Shown piece by piece: positions 1-8,229 of a DNA stretch of 64,000 nt (position 1 is the stretch's first letter; the number at the start of each line of letters is the position of its first letter). The stretch is from NCBI GenBank assembly GCA_035621215.1, contig CP141729.1, positions 1,758,944-1,822,943 of the forward strand, in the 5' to 3' direction. The notes beneath the pieces were generated by a model. It did no database searches, was not told the DNA's origin, and was given only the letters and a program-made list of their open reading frames with translations. The stretch is from Oscillospiraceae bacterium MB08-C2-2. GTDB taxonomy: Bacteria > Bacillota > Clostridia > Oscillospirales > Ruminococcaceae. Both the position numbers and the translations under genes were made by a program.

Positions 1-843
1 GCTTTCCTCCCCGCCTGCCTCAAAGCTGCTTCCAGCCTCCAGCATGGCCCAGTATTCCTCAAGGGTCAGGCCTCTCTCCCGCAGAAGCAGAGCGGTTTCC
101 TCCCCTACATAGCGATAATGCCACGGCTCGAACATTACCCCTGTAATGGTGGATTTATCCTTGGGATACCGCAGAATAAAGCCATACTTATAGGCGTTTT
201 CCAGCAGCCATTTTGCAGCTGGGGTATCGGCAAAGCCATCGTTGAGCATCTGGTATTCCGGCTCCACAATATCCACAGCCAAGCCTGTGTGATGTTCGCT
301 GGTTCCCGGCCTTGCCACAGCGGTGGCGGCCAGTACCTGTGCCTCTTCCTCGCTTTTTCCATCACTTATATGTTGCGCAACTTGCTTATCGAATAGTTTT
401 TGCTGATAATCAACGGGCCGGTAGCCGGAGCAGATCATCAGAGCAATACCATCCCTTTTGGCTTCGGCAAACATCCGCTTAATGCTGTCCGAAATACGGG
501 AATCCACCTGATAGGTGCCATCCACCAAATCCAGCTCAGGCGGTTCAAAGCCTTCCGGCAGTGGATTTTCAGAATTCACCAGCAACAACCGCCAATCGTC
601 GGTGCTTACCGCTTGCACCGGCTCAGGCTCGGGTTCTGGTTCCGGTTCTGGAATTGAGCTGGAAGGCTCCTCCGGCAAAGAAGAAGATACTTCCTCCGGT
701 GGCTTTTCCGATTGGAACAGCCCGGTCAAGCGGAGTATTCCCCACGCTCCAAGGCCCAAAAGGGCGATCAGCAAAACAATCAACATCAGCCTGCGAGCTG
801 CAAATTTTGGCTCAATACGCTTTGGTACCTGTCTTCTTGCCAT
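1..843 (-). CDS. VanY-type D-Ala-D-Ala carboxypeptidase (M15B), C-terminus cut by window edge
   Basis: Zinc peptidase predicted to trim the terminal D-alanine from peptidoglycan stem peptides outside the membrane. From the ATG at 843 the frame stays open for 281 codons to the window edge. Residues 18-40 form one membrane anchor, followed by an acidic/proline linker with Pro-Glu repeats (about 65-75). The M15 zinc motif SxHxxGxAxD is present (Ser182, His184, Gly187, Asp191), and the second histidine lies in EPWHY (His242). The strand is opposite to the Smr gene that follows. The family call is firm; the exact substrate (D-Ala-D-Ala or another D,D/L,D bond) is inferred. Nearly all of the catalytic domain is present, so little is missing. 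Confidence 0.88.
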   Translation of the reverse strand, partial: MARRQVPKRIEPKFAARRLMLIVLLIALLGLGAWGILRLTGLFQSEKPPEEVSSSLPEEPSSSIPEPEPEPEPEPVQAVSTDDWRLLLVNSENPLPEGFEPPELDLVDGTYQVDSRISDSIKRMFAEAKRDGIALMICSGYRPVDYQQKLFDKQVAQHISDGKSEEEAQVLAATAVARPGTSEHHTGLAVDIVEPEYQMLNDGFADTPAAKWLLENAYKYGFILRYPKDKSTITGVMFEPWHYRYVGEETALLLRERGLTLEEYWAMLEAGSSFEAGGEES

Positions 844-910
844 ACAAAACCCCGCTTTGTACGCTTTGCGCTTTTAATAGTATTGCCACGGCTCTCACCG
901 TTCGTTTCTT

Positions 911-939
911 ATTGAAGCACACCCCTTTCCAATTGTCAA
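911..939 (-). promoter_or_regulatory. Possible sigma-A promoter for the carboxypeptidase gene
   Basis: On the minus strand TTGACA (934-939) is followed after 17 bases by TTCAAT (911-916), about 70 bases upstream of the start at 843. The -35 is perfect and the -10 is weak. Confidence 0.35.
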
Positions 940-1111
940 GAATTGTCGGGTTGCACCAAAAATCCCCATCATTTTTATTCGCTGGTTCTGCTCCCATTGC
1001 CGCAAAAATATGCTATACTATAGTAACCAAGCTCGAACACGGCACAATGCTGTGTTCTCCCGCTTTTCCAACGCGGGAGAATGGCATACTAAGAGGCAAA
1101 GACTGTGCCTT

Positions 1112-1171
1112 TGGCGCAGACAGCGGTATTCCTTCGCCGAAATCAATTGGACTGCGGAAAAACTGCGAATG
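1112..1171 (+). repeat. Degenerate copy of intergenic repeat family A
   Basis: The block GGCGCAGA..GGTATTCCTTCGCCGAAATCAATT..GACTGCGGAAAAACTGCGAAT aligns with the middle of the better copies at 57914-58048 and 11571-11704. Only the hairpin built on the CGAAATCAATT core and its flanks remain. The whole gap 844-1267 (424 bases) holds no supportable gene; besides this block it contains a hairpin near 1030-1080 (CGGGAGAA-type arms) and the leader of the Smr gene. Confidence 0.5.
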
Positions 1172-1267
1172 ACAGAATTGTTCTTGCGAAAATCCCGAGT
1201 GAAATCGACATGCTGGGGAGCGTTTGTAAAAGCGCTCCCTTTGTTTATAGGAAGGCGGTGAAACCAT

Positions 1268-1609
1268 TTGGATTGTATGGTCGTAAATCTGGAGGCAGGA
1301 ATGCCCACAGTGGCAGCGGCCCGCATCAAGCTGGATCAGGCTCTGCGCACCGCCAAGGCCCGGCGGGCTCCCGCCCTAAAAATCATCCACGGTTACGGCT
1401 CCACCGGTAAGGGGGGCGCAATTGGCCGGGATGTACGCCAGTATCTGGGCACCAAGGTGCGCTCCGGTCAACTGCAGGGCTTTGTGGGGGGCGAGGATTT
1501 TTCCCCCTTTGACTCTACAGCCCGCAAGCTGGTGGAGGCCTGCCCGACACTGACCAAAGACCGGGACTACACCCGGGGCAATCACGGCATTACCATGGTT
1601 TTGCTGTAA
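1268..1609 (+). CDS. Stand-alone Smr-domain protein
   Basis: Small protein of 113 residues made almost entirely of a Smr (small MutS-related) domain, a fold linked to nucleic-acid nicking and RNA or ribosome quality control. The domain hallmarks are the amphipathic helix AAARIKLDQAL (about 17-27) and the HGYGSTGKGG loop (about 41-50), equivalent to the HGxGxG motif. A TTG start at 1268 is chosen because AGGCGGTG lies 8 bases upstream; the ATG at 1277 would be too far from it. MutS2 proteins carry this domain at their C-terminus, but no MutS ATPase is attached here. The biochemical role is not known from sequence. Confidence 0.8.
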   Translation: MDCMVVNLEAGMPTVAAARIKLDQALRTAKARRAPALKIIHGYGSTGKGGAIGRDVRQYLGTKVRSGQLQGFVGGEDFSPFDSTARKLVEACPTLTKDRDYTRGNHGITMVLL

Positions 1610-1696
1610 CTCCCCTGGTTCTCAAGCTCTGCCCCTTGGGCACAAAAATGCGGCCTTATTCTTTTGCTGGTTATCCCAATAGTTGAGGTGAGTTTT

Positions 1697-2797
1697 ATGG
1701 CTTTTCTGCGTAAACATTGGTGGCTCCTTTGCCTGACGCCGGCAGGGCTGCTTCTTACATATCTGGCGAGCCTTGGCAGCGGGTGGGTGGAGCGCTTTTA
1801 TGCCCAAGGGGTGTATGTGGCCTTCGCCCGCATTGTAGGCGGGGCATTTTCGTTGGTGCCCTTTTCAGTGGCGGAATGTATTGTGGTGGGCGGCTCCTGT
1901 GTGCTGGTGGGCTGGCTGATTTCCACCGTACGCCGGGCCATTACCCAGAAGGAAGGGCGCTGGGAGGTTCTGTTGACCTTCCTTTTCAAGGTGCTCTCCA
2001 TTGCCAGTGTAATCTATTTTATCTTTGTCCTGTTCTGCGGCATCAACTACAGCCGCCCTTCCTTCCGGGAGCAGAGCGGGCTGCCGGTTCGGCCTTCCTC
2101 CTCCCAGGAGCTGGCGGCTCTTTGCGCCGAACTGGTGGAGCAGGCAAACCTTTATCGCCCCCAGTGTGCCTCTTATCCCGATGGCACCGCCGCTTTGGCG
2201 CAGGGCACATGGGAAACAGCATCCCTAATGCCCGGGGCCTATGAGGGTGTTGCCCAAAGCTACCCGATTCTGGGAGGCTGGGCCCCCCGGGTCAAGCCGG
2301 TTCGTTGGTCACAGGGCATGTCTTATCTGAACATCACAGGCGTGTTCACCCCGTTCACCTTTGAAGCCAATGTCAACACCCATGTTCCCTCCTATACCCT
2401 GCCGGCAACCATGGCCCATGAGCTGGCTCATTACAAGGGCTTTATGCGGGAAGAAGAAGCCAACTTCATCGGGTATCTGGCCTGTGTTCAATCTGGGCGG
2501 CCTGATTTTGCCTACAGCGGGGTCATGCTGGCCCTTTCCCACAGCGGCAATCAGCTGTATTCTTCGGATAAGGATGCCTACTGGCAGGTAATGGAGCCTC
2601 TCTCTCCTCTAGTTCGGCAGGATATGGAGGCCAGCGCCGCTTACTGGCGGCAGTATGAAGGCCCGGTAGCAGAGGTTTCCACCAAGGTGAACGATGTGTA
2701 TCTGCGCTCCAACCGGCAAAGCTCAGGGGTAAAGAGCTATGGCCAGATGGTGGATCTTCTTCTGGCGGATTATCGCCAGCGCCATGATCTTGCATAA
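1697..2797 (+). CDS. DUF3810 membrane protein with HExxH metalloprotease motif
   Basis: Membrane protein of 366 residues with three predicted membrane segments (about 10-27, 45-75, 92-115) and a large C-terminal domain. HELAH at 241-245 with Glu252-254 downstream is a zincin-like zinc site, so a membrane-tethered metallopeptidase is plausible, although I know of no defined substrate for the family. The start at 1697 is preferred over upstream in-frame codons because GAGGTG (1685-1690) gives good spacing. It follows the Smr gene by 87 bases on the same strand and precedes the DUF3842 gene, but no shared function is evident. Confidence 0.78.
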   Translation: MAFLRKHWWLLCLTPAGLLLTYLASLGSGWVERFYAQGVYVAFARIVGGAFSLVPFSVAECIVVGGSCVLVGWLISTVRRAITQKEGRWEVLLTFLFKVLSIASVIYFIFVLFCGINYSRPSFREQSGLPVRPSSSQELAALCAELVEQANLYRPQCASYPDGTAALAQGTWETASLMPGAYEGVAQSYPILGGWAPRVKPVRWSQGMSYLNITGVFTPFTFEANVNTHVPSYTLPATMAHELAHYKGFMREEEANFIGYLACVQSGRPDFAYSGVMLALSHSGNQLYSSDKDAYWQVMEPLSPLVRQDMEASAAYWRQYEGPVAEVSTKVNDVYLRSNRQSSGVKSYGQMVDLLLADYRQRHDLA

Positions 2798-2856
2798 AGC
2801 TGTGGTAGCTCGTGTATAAGGGCGGCTATAGCGAAAACAGTATATTTTAAAAAGGT

Positions 2857-3279
2857 GTGAACCGAGTGCGTGTTATTGTAATTGATGGACAGGGCGGCGG
2901 TCTTGGACGAAGCCTGGTGGAAAAGCTGGTTCCCATTGTGGGAAACGGCCATCGGCTGACTGTATACGGAACCAATTCCATGGCCACTGTGGCGATGCTC
3001 AAGGCGGGTGCCAACGAGGGTGCCACCGGCGAAAATGCCATTGTGGTGGGTGCCGCTCAGGCGGATATTATTGTGGGGGCTGTGGGCATTCTGCTGGCGG
3101 ATTCCATGCTGGGAGAGCTGACCCCTTCCATGGCCCGCGCCATTGCGGATAGCCGGGGAACCAAGGTTTTGGTGCCTCTGAACCGGTGCGGCGTTGTGGT
3201 TGCAGGTGTCAGCCCCGAAAAAACCGTAGCCCAGCTGGTAACGGATGCCGCGGAGACCGTTGCCTGTATGCTGAAATAA
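2857..3279 (+). CDS. DUF3842 family protein
   Basis: Cytosolic protein of 140 residues resembling DUF3842, a small conserved Clostridia family. The N-terminus reads VIVIDGQGGGLG, a glycine-rich loop after a beta strand, as in Rossmann-type nucleotide-binding proteins. The rest is rich in Ala, Gly and Val with alternating strand and helix patterns. The start is GTG 2857 with AAAAGG just upstream; GTG 2866 is an alternative. No membrane segment or catalytic motif is visible. Function is unknown. Confidence 0.72.
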   Translation: MNRVRVIVIDGQGGGLGRSLVEKLVPIVGNGHRLTVYGTNSMATVAMLKAGANEGATGENAIVVGAAQADIIVGAVGILLADSMLGELTPSMARAIADSRGTKVLVPLNRCGVVVAGVSPEKTVAQLVTDAAETVACMLK

Positions 3280-3534
3280 ACACACCGTTTCTGTATTGGT
3301 AATGTTTTCTTGCGACAAAAAGGGCTGACATTGGGCAGCCTTGCGTAGTATAATATAGGTAGAAATATAAAGGGGGCTTTTCCCCTTTCTTCGGGCAAAA
3401 GCAGAAAGAATTCTTTCGTGTGCCGCTCGCTGTTTATTATAACCTCATCCTCTGATGAAACCGAAGTTTTCGGGATAACTGTGACGGACGCAACCATGAA
3501 CCAAGCCTAAGATTTAAATATAGCTTAATTTCGG

Positions 3535-3765
3535 ATCTGGGGGGTACCAAGGGGGAACAAAGCGCTTGCATTTTCTGCGGAAAATGTATAGGTGGCTTGC
3601 GCTAAGCTCCAGCCACAAAGCGCCTTATGGGGGAACCAGTTCCCCCATAAACCCCCTCTGGCCTCCGGCGGGGCAAGAGCAAATAGCCTTTTTTCTTTTC
3701 ATCCATTCTTTTTCTCCTAAAAAGAATGGATGCGCCAGCCGCACGGCATGAGTGCGGAAGTGAAG
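3535..3765 (-). repeat. Intergenic structured repeat family B, copy 1
   Basis: Read on the minus strand the element opens with CCGCACTCATGCCGTGCGGC, continues into a long hairpin (CATCCATTCTTTTT against its complement, 3693-3735 region), then further hairpins such as TGGGGGAA/TTCCCCCA, and closes with CCCCCTTGGTACCCCCCAGA. The same opening and closing blocks occur at 16923-17030. The gene-free interval 3280-3866 holds this element and little else that I can interpret. No coding potential, terminal inverted repeats or target duplications are seen. Confidence 0.6.
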
Positions 3766-3866
3766 AATATCCGCTTTATAAAGTCATAGGGAAATGTTGT
3801 TGCTATTATATTAATAACAGCAACTGTGATATTGACTCACCCTATACAATAAGGGAGGTGGCGTGA

Positions 3867-4760
3867 ATGAAAAAACTGTTTACCCTATTTATGGTGGCTC
3901 TGCTGCTTGGTGCAGCCGCCCTTTTTCCTTCTGCCACCGTTTCCCGCCCGGTAGGGCTGAATCCCGGTTATTGGAAGGCTTCGGGGCATTCGATTCGAGT
4001 TCTTAACCGCTCAGGTCAGCCTGCCCCCAAAGAAACAAGCCTGCTGGAACCCGGAGACCGCATTCAAATTTCCCTCTTGCCTGAAATGTTTGTGGATAGC
4101 CGCGGTCTTCCTCTGAAAGCTCTCACTTTGGCACAGCTTAAGGCCGGTAGGATCGAACCGAGAATTATTCTTTTACAAGGGCAAAACAGGTTAAAATCCT
4201 CCGGTTTGGCACGAGGCCCGGAGGGTGTGCCCTGTATTGAGCTGGCTTTTGCCGATCCGCTGCTCAGTGTATCCGCCGAGCCATTTTCGGTCACGGTTCA
4301 GCTGCAAATTGCCGGTGAGGCACAGGCGGCTGCCCAACTGAACCTGACCGGCGAAATAGCCAACCCACAGGTGGAAATTACAGAATCCAACACCTTGGTG
4401 GATCTTTCCTCCGGTTTGGTGGGAATCGCCTCACAGGATGTGCGGGATATCGAGATCCAGCTTGGTGAAGGAATTTCTCTCCTCACAGATCTGCGGGAAG
4501 GGCAGCAGGTCTACGCCATCGCCCGCCCACAGGAGCTGGCCCCCGAGCTTTTGGAGCGTTACCCTTCTTTGGAGGGAGCCTACTCTGTAGACACAATCAA
4601 TTTAGAGCAGGTCAATGCCCTTCTTTTTACTTTACCCCAGCGTTTCTATGTTTACAGCAGGGCTGGCAGCTACTGCGGCACCACCGATAATCCCGTGGCT
4701 TTGGAAGGTTTCTATTATCTTTCCTCCACCCGGTTGAATGCCTTATCCCTGCCCGAATGA
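3867..4760 (+). CDS. Unknown secreted protein
   Basis: A protein of 297 residues that I do not recognise. It begins MKK and a hydrophobic stretch to about residue 22 ending near Ala-Leu-Phe-Pro, fitting a signal peptide. The mature part is rich in short beta-like segments, has no cysteine cluster or catalytic motif, and contains a single cysteine near the end (YCGTTDNP). AGGGAGGTGG lies about 10 bases before the ATG. It is monocistronic, between repeat B and a strong terminator. An extracellular or membrane-associated structural role is possible, but nothing in the sequence defines it. Confidence 0.7.
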   Translation: MKKLFTLFMVALLLGAAALFPSATVSRPVGLNPGYWKASGHSIRVLNRSGQPAPKETSLLEPGDRIQISLLPEMFVDSRGLPLKALTLAQLKAGRIEPRIILLQGQNRLKSSGLARGPEGVPCIELAFADPLLSVSAEPFSVTVQLQIAGEAQAAAQLNLTGEIANPQVEITESNTLVDLSSGLVGIASQDVRDIEIQLGEGISLLTDLREGQQVYAIARPQELAPELLERYPSLEGAYSVDTINLEQVNALLFTLPQRFYVYSRAGSYCGTTDNPVALEGFYYLSSTRLNALSLPE

Positions 4761-4783
4761 TATGCGGATACTTTGTATTTTTC

Positions 4784-4820
4784 ACAGCCCTCCCGCTTGT
4801 TTGGGAGGGCTGTTTCCTTT
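4784..4820 (+). terminator. Rho-independent terminator
   Basis: CAGCCCTCCC and GGGAGGGCTG arms with a short loop, followed by TTTCCTTT, 25 bases past the unknown secreted gene. Confidence 0.85.
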
Positions 4821-4900
4821 GCTTTTAGCCGCTCATGCGTGCAGCATCTTATGGTGGGCACAAGTCCTCATTATTTTGGGCAAAATGACCCTAATTACCA

Positions 4901-4929
4901 TTGCACCACAAAGCAAAATCATATATAAT
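4901..4929 (+). promoter_or_regulatory. Sigma-A promoter of the kinase-like gene
   Basis: TTGCAC (4901-4906), 17-base spacer, TATAAT (4924-4929). Its position shows that the coding start must lie downstream, which supports ATG 5006. Confidence 0.65.
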
Positions 4930-5005
4930 CGACCATAAAGAATGTGACCGGTTTTCTGCTGCCGCTTCTGGCTCCGGGTCTCAATTGGGAATGAGGGATG
5001 CATCG

Positions 5006-6103
5006 ATGAAAGCTGTATTGAGGCAGCAAAAAATCCTTTTTTTATCTGTTCTGGTCATACTTTTGCTGGCGGGGTTGGCCCTCTTCGCTGTAGGAGATGT
5101 TATAGCTTCGGCCCGGCCGGCTCCCCTTGACAGCCAGTATGGAGCTGGCGGTGCTTTGCTTTTTCCTATTCTCAATGGGTTCTCTTACATATTGGCTGTT
5201 CTCTGGCTGGCGGCTGGCGGGGGCATTCTGTATCTGCTGGCCCGGTATTTTAAAAAGCAGCGGCTTATGCTTCAAAATTGGGAGGAGGCTCTTGCCCAGT
5301 GGAAGCAAGGCAACACCGCATCCCCTCTGCCGGAGGAGATAGGCTCCATCGGCCAGCAGCTCAACGAGCTTGCGGCATCTATGGATCAAGCCATACAAGA
5401 GAATCGCCGCCAACGGGATACTCTGCTGTGCATCTTGCAGGAAAGCTGCCACGAAGCGCTGGATTGGGTGCACAGCATGAAAACCTACAATGAGATTCTC
5501 GCTGAGGAATGGCGCCAAAACCGGGCTGTTCCTGAGTTTCTGGCCAGAAGTGACCGGGAGCTTCAGCGCTTTGACCGTTCCTTAGAGGAGCTCAAAAAAA
5601 TGATTCAGTTGGAATCGGGGGCCGCACCCATGCACTTTGTCACCCTGAATTTAAGGTGGCTGCTGGATGAAATTCTTCGCCCGTTCCATGTTTTGGCCAG
5701 AAAAAAGGGGCTTCAGCTGATGATTGCCTGCCCGGATACCCTCCCGGTGGACTGCGATGAGGAATGGACCTCTGCGGCCATCCGCACCCTGCTGGAATAT
5801 GCTTTAAACTGCGTGGACCGGGGTGATACGGTGGCGCTGAGCTGCCGTGTGTTGGGTGAAGAGATCGCTTTGGAGCTTACCTTTTCGGGCCGGGGCATTT
5901 CGCAGGAGGATCTCCCCCATATTTTTGACCGCTACTATCAGGGCCGCCAAGGTGCTGTTCTTCAATCCACCGGCCTCGAGCTGGCCCTTGCCCAAACCAT
6001 TGTCAACTGCCACGGCGGCACCCTCCGGGCCGAAAGTTCCCCCGAAGCAGGCGGTTGCTTTGCCCTGCATCTGCCCGGTGCTTTACCGGTGCCGGCATAT
6101 TAA
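5006..6103 (+). CDS. Degenerate sensor histidine-kinase-like membrane protein
   Basis: 365 residues: two membrane helices (about 8-30 and 50-79) enclosing a short outer loop, a linker, a DHp-like helix pair and an ATPase-like domain. The DHp segment WVHSMKT (His156) resembles the BceS-type WVHQIKT motif. In the ATPase domain the N-box asparagine is replaced (LLEYALN, Tyr265) and the G1 box reads FSGRGIS, so its adenine-binding aspartate is Phe293. The G2 region is STGLELALA. No response regulator is adjacent. It may be a pseudokinase or a very diverged kinase. Start 5006 has GAGGG 8 bases upstream; ATG 4991 is the alternative. Confidence 0.7.
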   Translation: MKAVLRQQKILFLSVLVILLLAGLALFAVGDVIASARPAPLDSQYGAGGALLFPILNGFSYILAVLWLAAGGGILYLLARYFKKQRLMLQNWEEALAQWKQGNTASPLPEEIGSIGQQLNELAASMDQAIQENRRQRDTLLCILQESCHEALDWVHSMKTYNEILAEEWRQNRAVPEFLARSDRELQRFDRSLEELKKMIQLESGAAPMHFVTLNLRWLLDEILRPFHVLARKKGLQLMIACPDTLPVDCDEEWTSAAIRTLLEYALNCVDRGDTVALSCRVLGEEIALELTFSGRGISQEDLPHIFDRYYQGRQGAVLQSTGLELALAQTIVNCHGGTLRAESSPEAGGCFALHLPGALPVPAY

Positions 6104-6124
6104 TATCTCGACAATATACACAAG

Positions 6125-6249
6125 GCCCCCGATTGCACCGCTCCGGCGCAAAAGAGGGATTCCTGCGCCGAAATAAATTCCACTGGGTCAGAATTCGCAT
6201 CAAAACCATAAGGTCTTTAAGTTACAGGCAGTTATGTCTACAGTCTGAA
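6125..6249 (+). repeat. Intergenic repeat family A, partial copy
   Basis: Aligns with 57965-58094: the CCCCCGATTGCACCGCTCC block, GGGATTCCTGCG, a degraded CGAAATcAATT hairpin and the tail TTATGTCTACAGTCTGAA. The first two hairpins of the family are missing. It lies just after the kinase-like gene and before a terminator. Confidence 0.6.
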
Positions 6250-6251
6250 AG

Positions 6252-6284
6252 AGCCCCAGCCTTACAGGCCGGGGCTTTTATTTG
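6252..6284 (+). terminator. Rho-independent terminator
   Basis: AGCCCCAGCC and GGCCGGGGCT arms followed by TTTATTTG, between the convergent kinase-like and dpaB genes. Confidence 0.8.
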
Positions 6285-6340
6285 TTCAAATGGCAGAAAT
6301 GTCGTAATCATTCGTATGTACGGCACCGGAGCACTGAATG

Positions 6341-6919
6341 TTATTTGCCCAGCAGAATAGGTTGGAGCTGCTGGTCTGTCAGTGCACTTTCCAGTGTCTG
6401 GGGAATCTTTGTAAAATCCGAGACAACCGAACGCGGTTTTGCCTGTGCGTCATCCTGCGCCATGGGAACAAAATAGATATTCTTATAGTTGAGCAGCTGC
6501 CCCATATTTTTGGCAGAGCCACCCAATGCATCGTTGGTGGAAGGAGCCAGCACCAGCGGCCTTGCATTGCGCAGGTGGGATTTTGCAGCCATGCAGACAC
6601 AGGTATCGGTGATGCTGTTTGCAAGCTTTGCCAGTGTGTTGCCGGTGCAGGGGGCTATAATCATAATATCAAACATTTTGGTGGGCCCCACCGGCTCGGT
6701 CTCCACAATGGTGGAAAGCACCCGGTGCCCGGTCATTCCTTCCAACTGATTGATAAAGTCACTGGCCCGGCCAAAGCGGGTATCGGTTACGCTTGCATAT
6801 TCGGACATAATGGGCCAGACATCGTAGCCCTTTGAAACCAGCTTGCCAATTTCTGTAATCACCTGGTTAAAGGTGCAGAAGGAGCCAGTCAGAGCGAAAC
6901 CCACTTTGATCTTATCCAT
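6341..6919 (-). CDS. dpaB: Dipicolinate synthase subunit B
   Basis: Flavoprotein-like subunit (192 residues) of dipicolinate synthase, which converts dihydrodipicolinate to dipicolinic acid in the mother cell during sporulation; calcium dipicolinate then fills the spore core. The sequence fits SpoVFB: the N-terminal KVGFALTGSFCTF nucleotide-binding loop, the APCTGNTLAKLA segment (about 90-101) and LAPSTNDALG. The start overlaps the end of dpaA by 8 bases, so translation is probably coupled. Expression late in sporulation from a mother-cell sigma factor is expected from the family, but I could not identify the promoter with confidence. Confidence 0.95.
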   Translation of the reverse strand: MDKIKVGFALTGSFCTFNQVITEIGKLVSKGYDVWPIMSEYASVTDTRFGRASDFINQLEGMTGHRVLSTIVETEPVGPTKMFDIMIIAPCTGNTLAKLANSITDTCVCMAAKSHLRNARPLVLAPSTNDALGGSAKNMGQLLNYKNIYFVPMAQDDAQAKPRSVVSDFTKIPQTLESALTDQQLQPILLGK

Positions 6920-7802
6920 GATGCGTTCCCCTTTCGGTAAGTATGTTGGTTACAGTATCCAATATGATTTCCCCAGCCGTAATGGGGGCGGTCTTTCCCG
7001 GCAAAGATAAGGCCCATATGGTTTTGATGCCCAGATTCTTAGCTGTTTCAAAATCCACGCCGCCGGGCTTTGAGGCCAGATCAATGACAAGGCAGGAGCT
7101 TTTAAGGCGGCTCAGCTCTTTTTCTCCCAGAATGCGGGTAGGAACGGTATTGACCAGCAAATCCACATCTTCCAGCGAATCGCTGAGCTGCTCCATGGGA
7201 ACGGGCAGTGCCTTGCTCACTTGAATCCACGCCAAGTCGCTGTATTTGCGGGCGGCTACCCGCACCTGCGCTCCAAAGGCCTGCAGCAAACGGGCCAGCA
7301 CCTTGGAGATTCGCCCATAGCCTGTAATCAGGCACACCTGCCCATAAAGAGTGGTGGGCAGCTCCCGCAGGGCAATCTCAATGGTTCCTTCTGCGGTGGG
7401 CCAGGCATTGCGCACCGCAAACTCCTCCCGGCAAAAAAAATCCAGCAGTTCAATGCCTTTTTTAGCCGCTTCCTCCATCAGCGAGGCAGGTATCATCCCT
7501 CCGAGAACAGCGGCTGTGGGCGGTATCCAGTAAAGGCATTGTTCAAAACTGATGGATTGGTTTGTCAGCGGTGTGTTTATGTATCCATCCGTACCCAGCA
7601 GCGGAAGCGGAAAGATGACGATGTCACATTTAGGCAGAACACCCTCTAAAGCGTTGGAGCGGATAACACCTTTTGGAAAATTCATATCCGATTCCATAAA
7701 CATAGCGTAGACCGTGTTCTTTTTTTCAGGCTGAGCCAGCAGCCCCGCTAAATGTGTCTGGCGTAAATCTCCGCCTATAACGGCGATGGTTTTATTTTTC
7801 AC
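6912..7802 (-). CDS. dpaA: Dipicolinate synthase subunit A
   Basis: Dehydrogenase-like subunit (296 residues) of dipicolinate synthase. The N-terminal IAVIGGDLRQTHLA and the central VCLITGYGRISKVLARLL (about 152-169) are Rossmann dinucleotide-binding loops, in the arrangement of SpoVFA. The start is GTG 7802 with GGGGGAG 7 bases upstream. It leads the two-gene dpaAB operon. As in many Clostridia the pair stands alone, without asd or dapG beside it. With YunB and the LysM-GH18 lysin elsewhere in the window it marks the host as a spore former. Confidence 0.95.
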   Translation of the reverse strand: MKNKTIAVIGGDLRQTHLAGLLAQPEKKNTVYAMFMESDMNFPKGVIRSNALEGVLPKCDIVIFPLPLLGTDGYINTPLTNQSISFEQCLYWIPPTAAVLGGMIPASLMEEAAKKGIELLDFFCREEFAVRNAWPTAEGTIEIALRELPTTLYGQVCLITGYGRISKVLARLLQAFGAQVRVAARKYSDLAWIQVSKALPVPMEQLSDSLEDVDLLVNTVPTRILGEKELSRLKSSCLVIDLASKPGGVDFETAKNLGIKTIWALSLPGKTAPITAGEIILDTVTNILTERGTHHG

Positions 7803-7913
7803 TAAGCACTCCCCCTATTTTAGACTAACGATCGGTTGCATAGTAGAATCCGTTGCTTATGGCCATGTGGTATATCTTATGATTCCATGGCCATCTCTGC
7901 ATTAACGAGCCCT

Positions 7914-7959
7914 CCTTCAAGCAGCCGCACGTAAAATCGGGCGGCTGCTTGAAGGTTTT
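7914..7959 (+). terminator. Orphan terminator-like hairpin in the dpaA upstream gap
   Basis: CCTTCAAGCAGCCG pairs perfectly with CGGCTGCTTGAAGG across a 14-base loop and is followed by TTTTC on the plus strand. No plus-strand gene precedes it, because dpaA points the other way. The remainder of 7803-8143 shows no coding potential. Confidence 0.5.
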
Positions 7960-8143
7960 CATGGTGAATTTCGTTCTCTATAAACCGGGCTTGGTAATTC
8001 ATCCTATGTTATTTCGGGCTTTTTCGTGCGCTGTCCCATGCTGTTTGGGCGTTATTTTCTAAAAAACCATCAATCTGGAAAACAGTCTTCTTTCTCTGGT
8101 GGAATTGCTTGCTCAACCGCTTTTCCTCGTCCTTCCTGCACAG

Positions 8144-8176
8144 AAAAAACCACCCTGTTGTTTTACAGAGTGGTTT
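8144..8176 (-). terminator. Rho-independent terminator
   Basis: On the minus strand CCACTCTG and CAGGGTGG arms followed by TTTTTTCTG, about 55 bases past the methyltransferase stop. Confidence 0.75.
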
Positions 8177-8229
8177 AAATCGAAGGCAGTATGCAGGATT
8201 ATGTGCAGGGCAAGGCTTTCGGCCTCATT

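Noticed and set aside
7914-7959. Terminator of dpaA/dpaB
   Set aside because: The hairpin lies upstream of dpaA and its U-tract is on the opposite strand.
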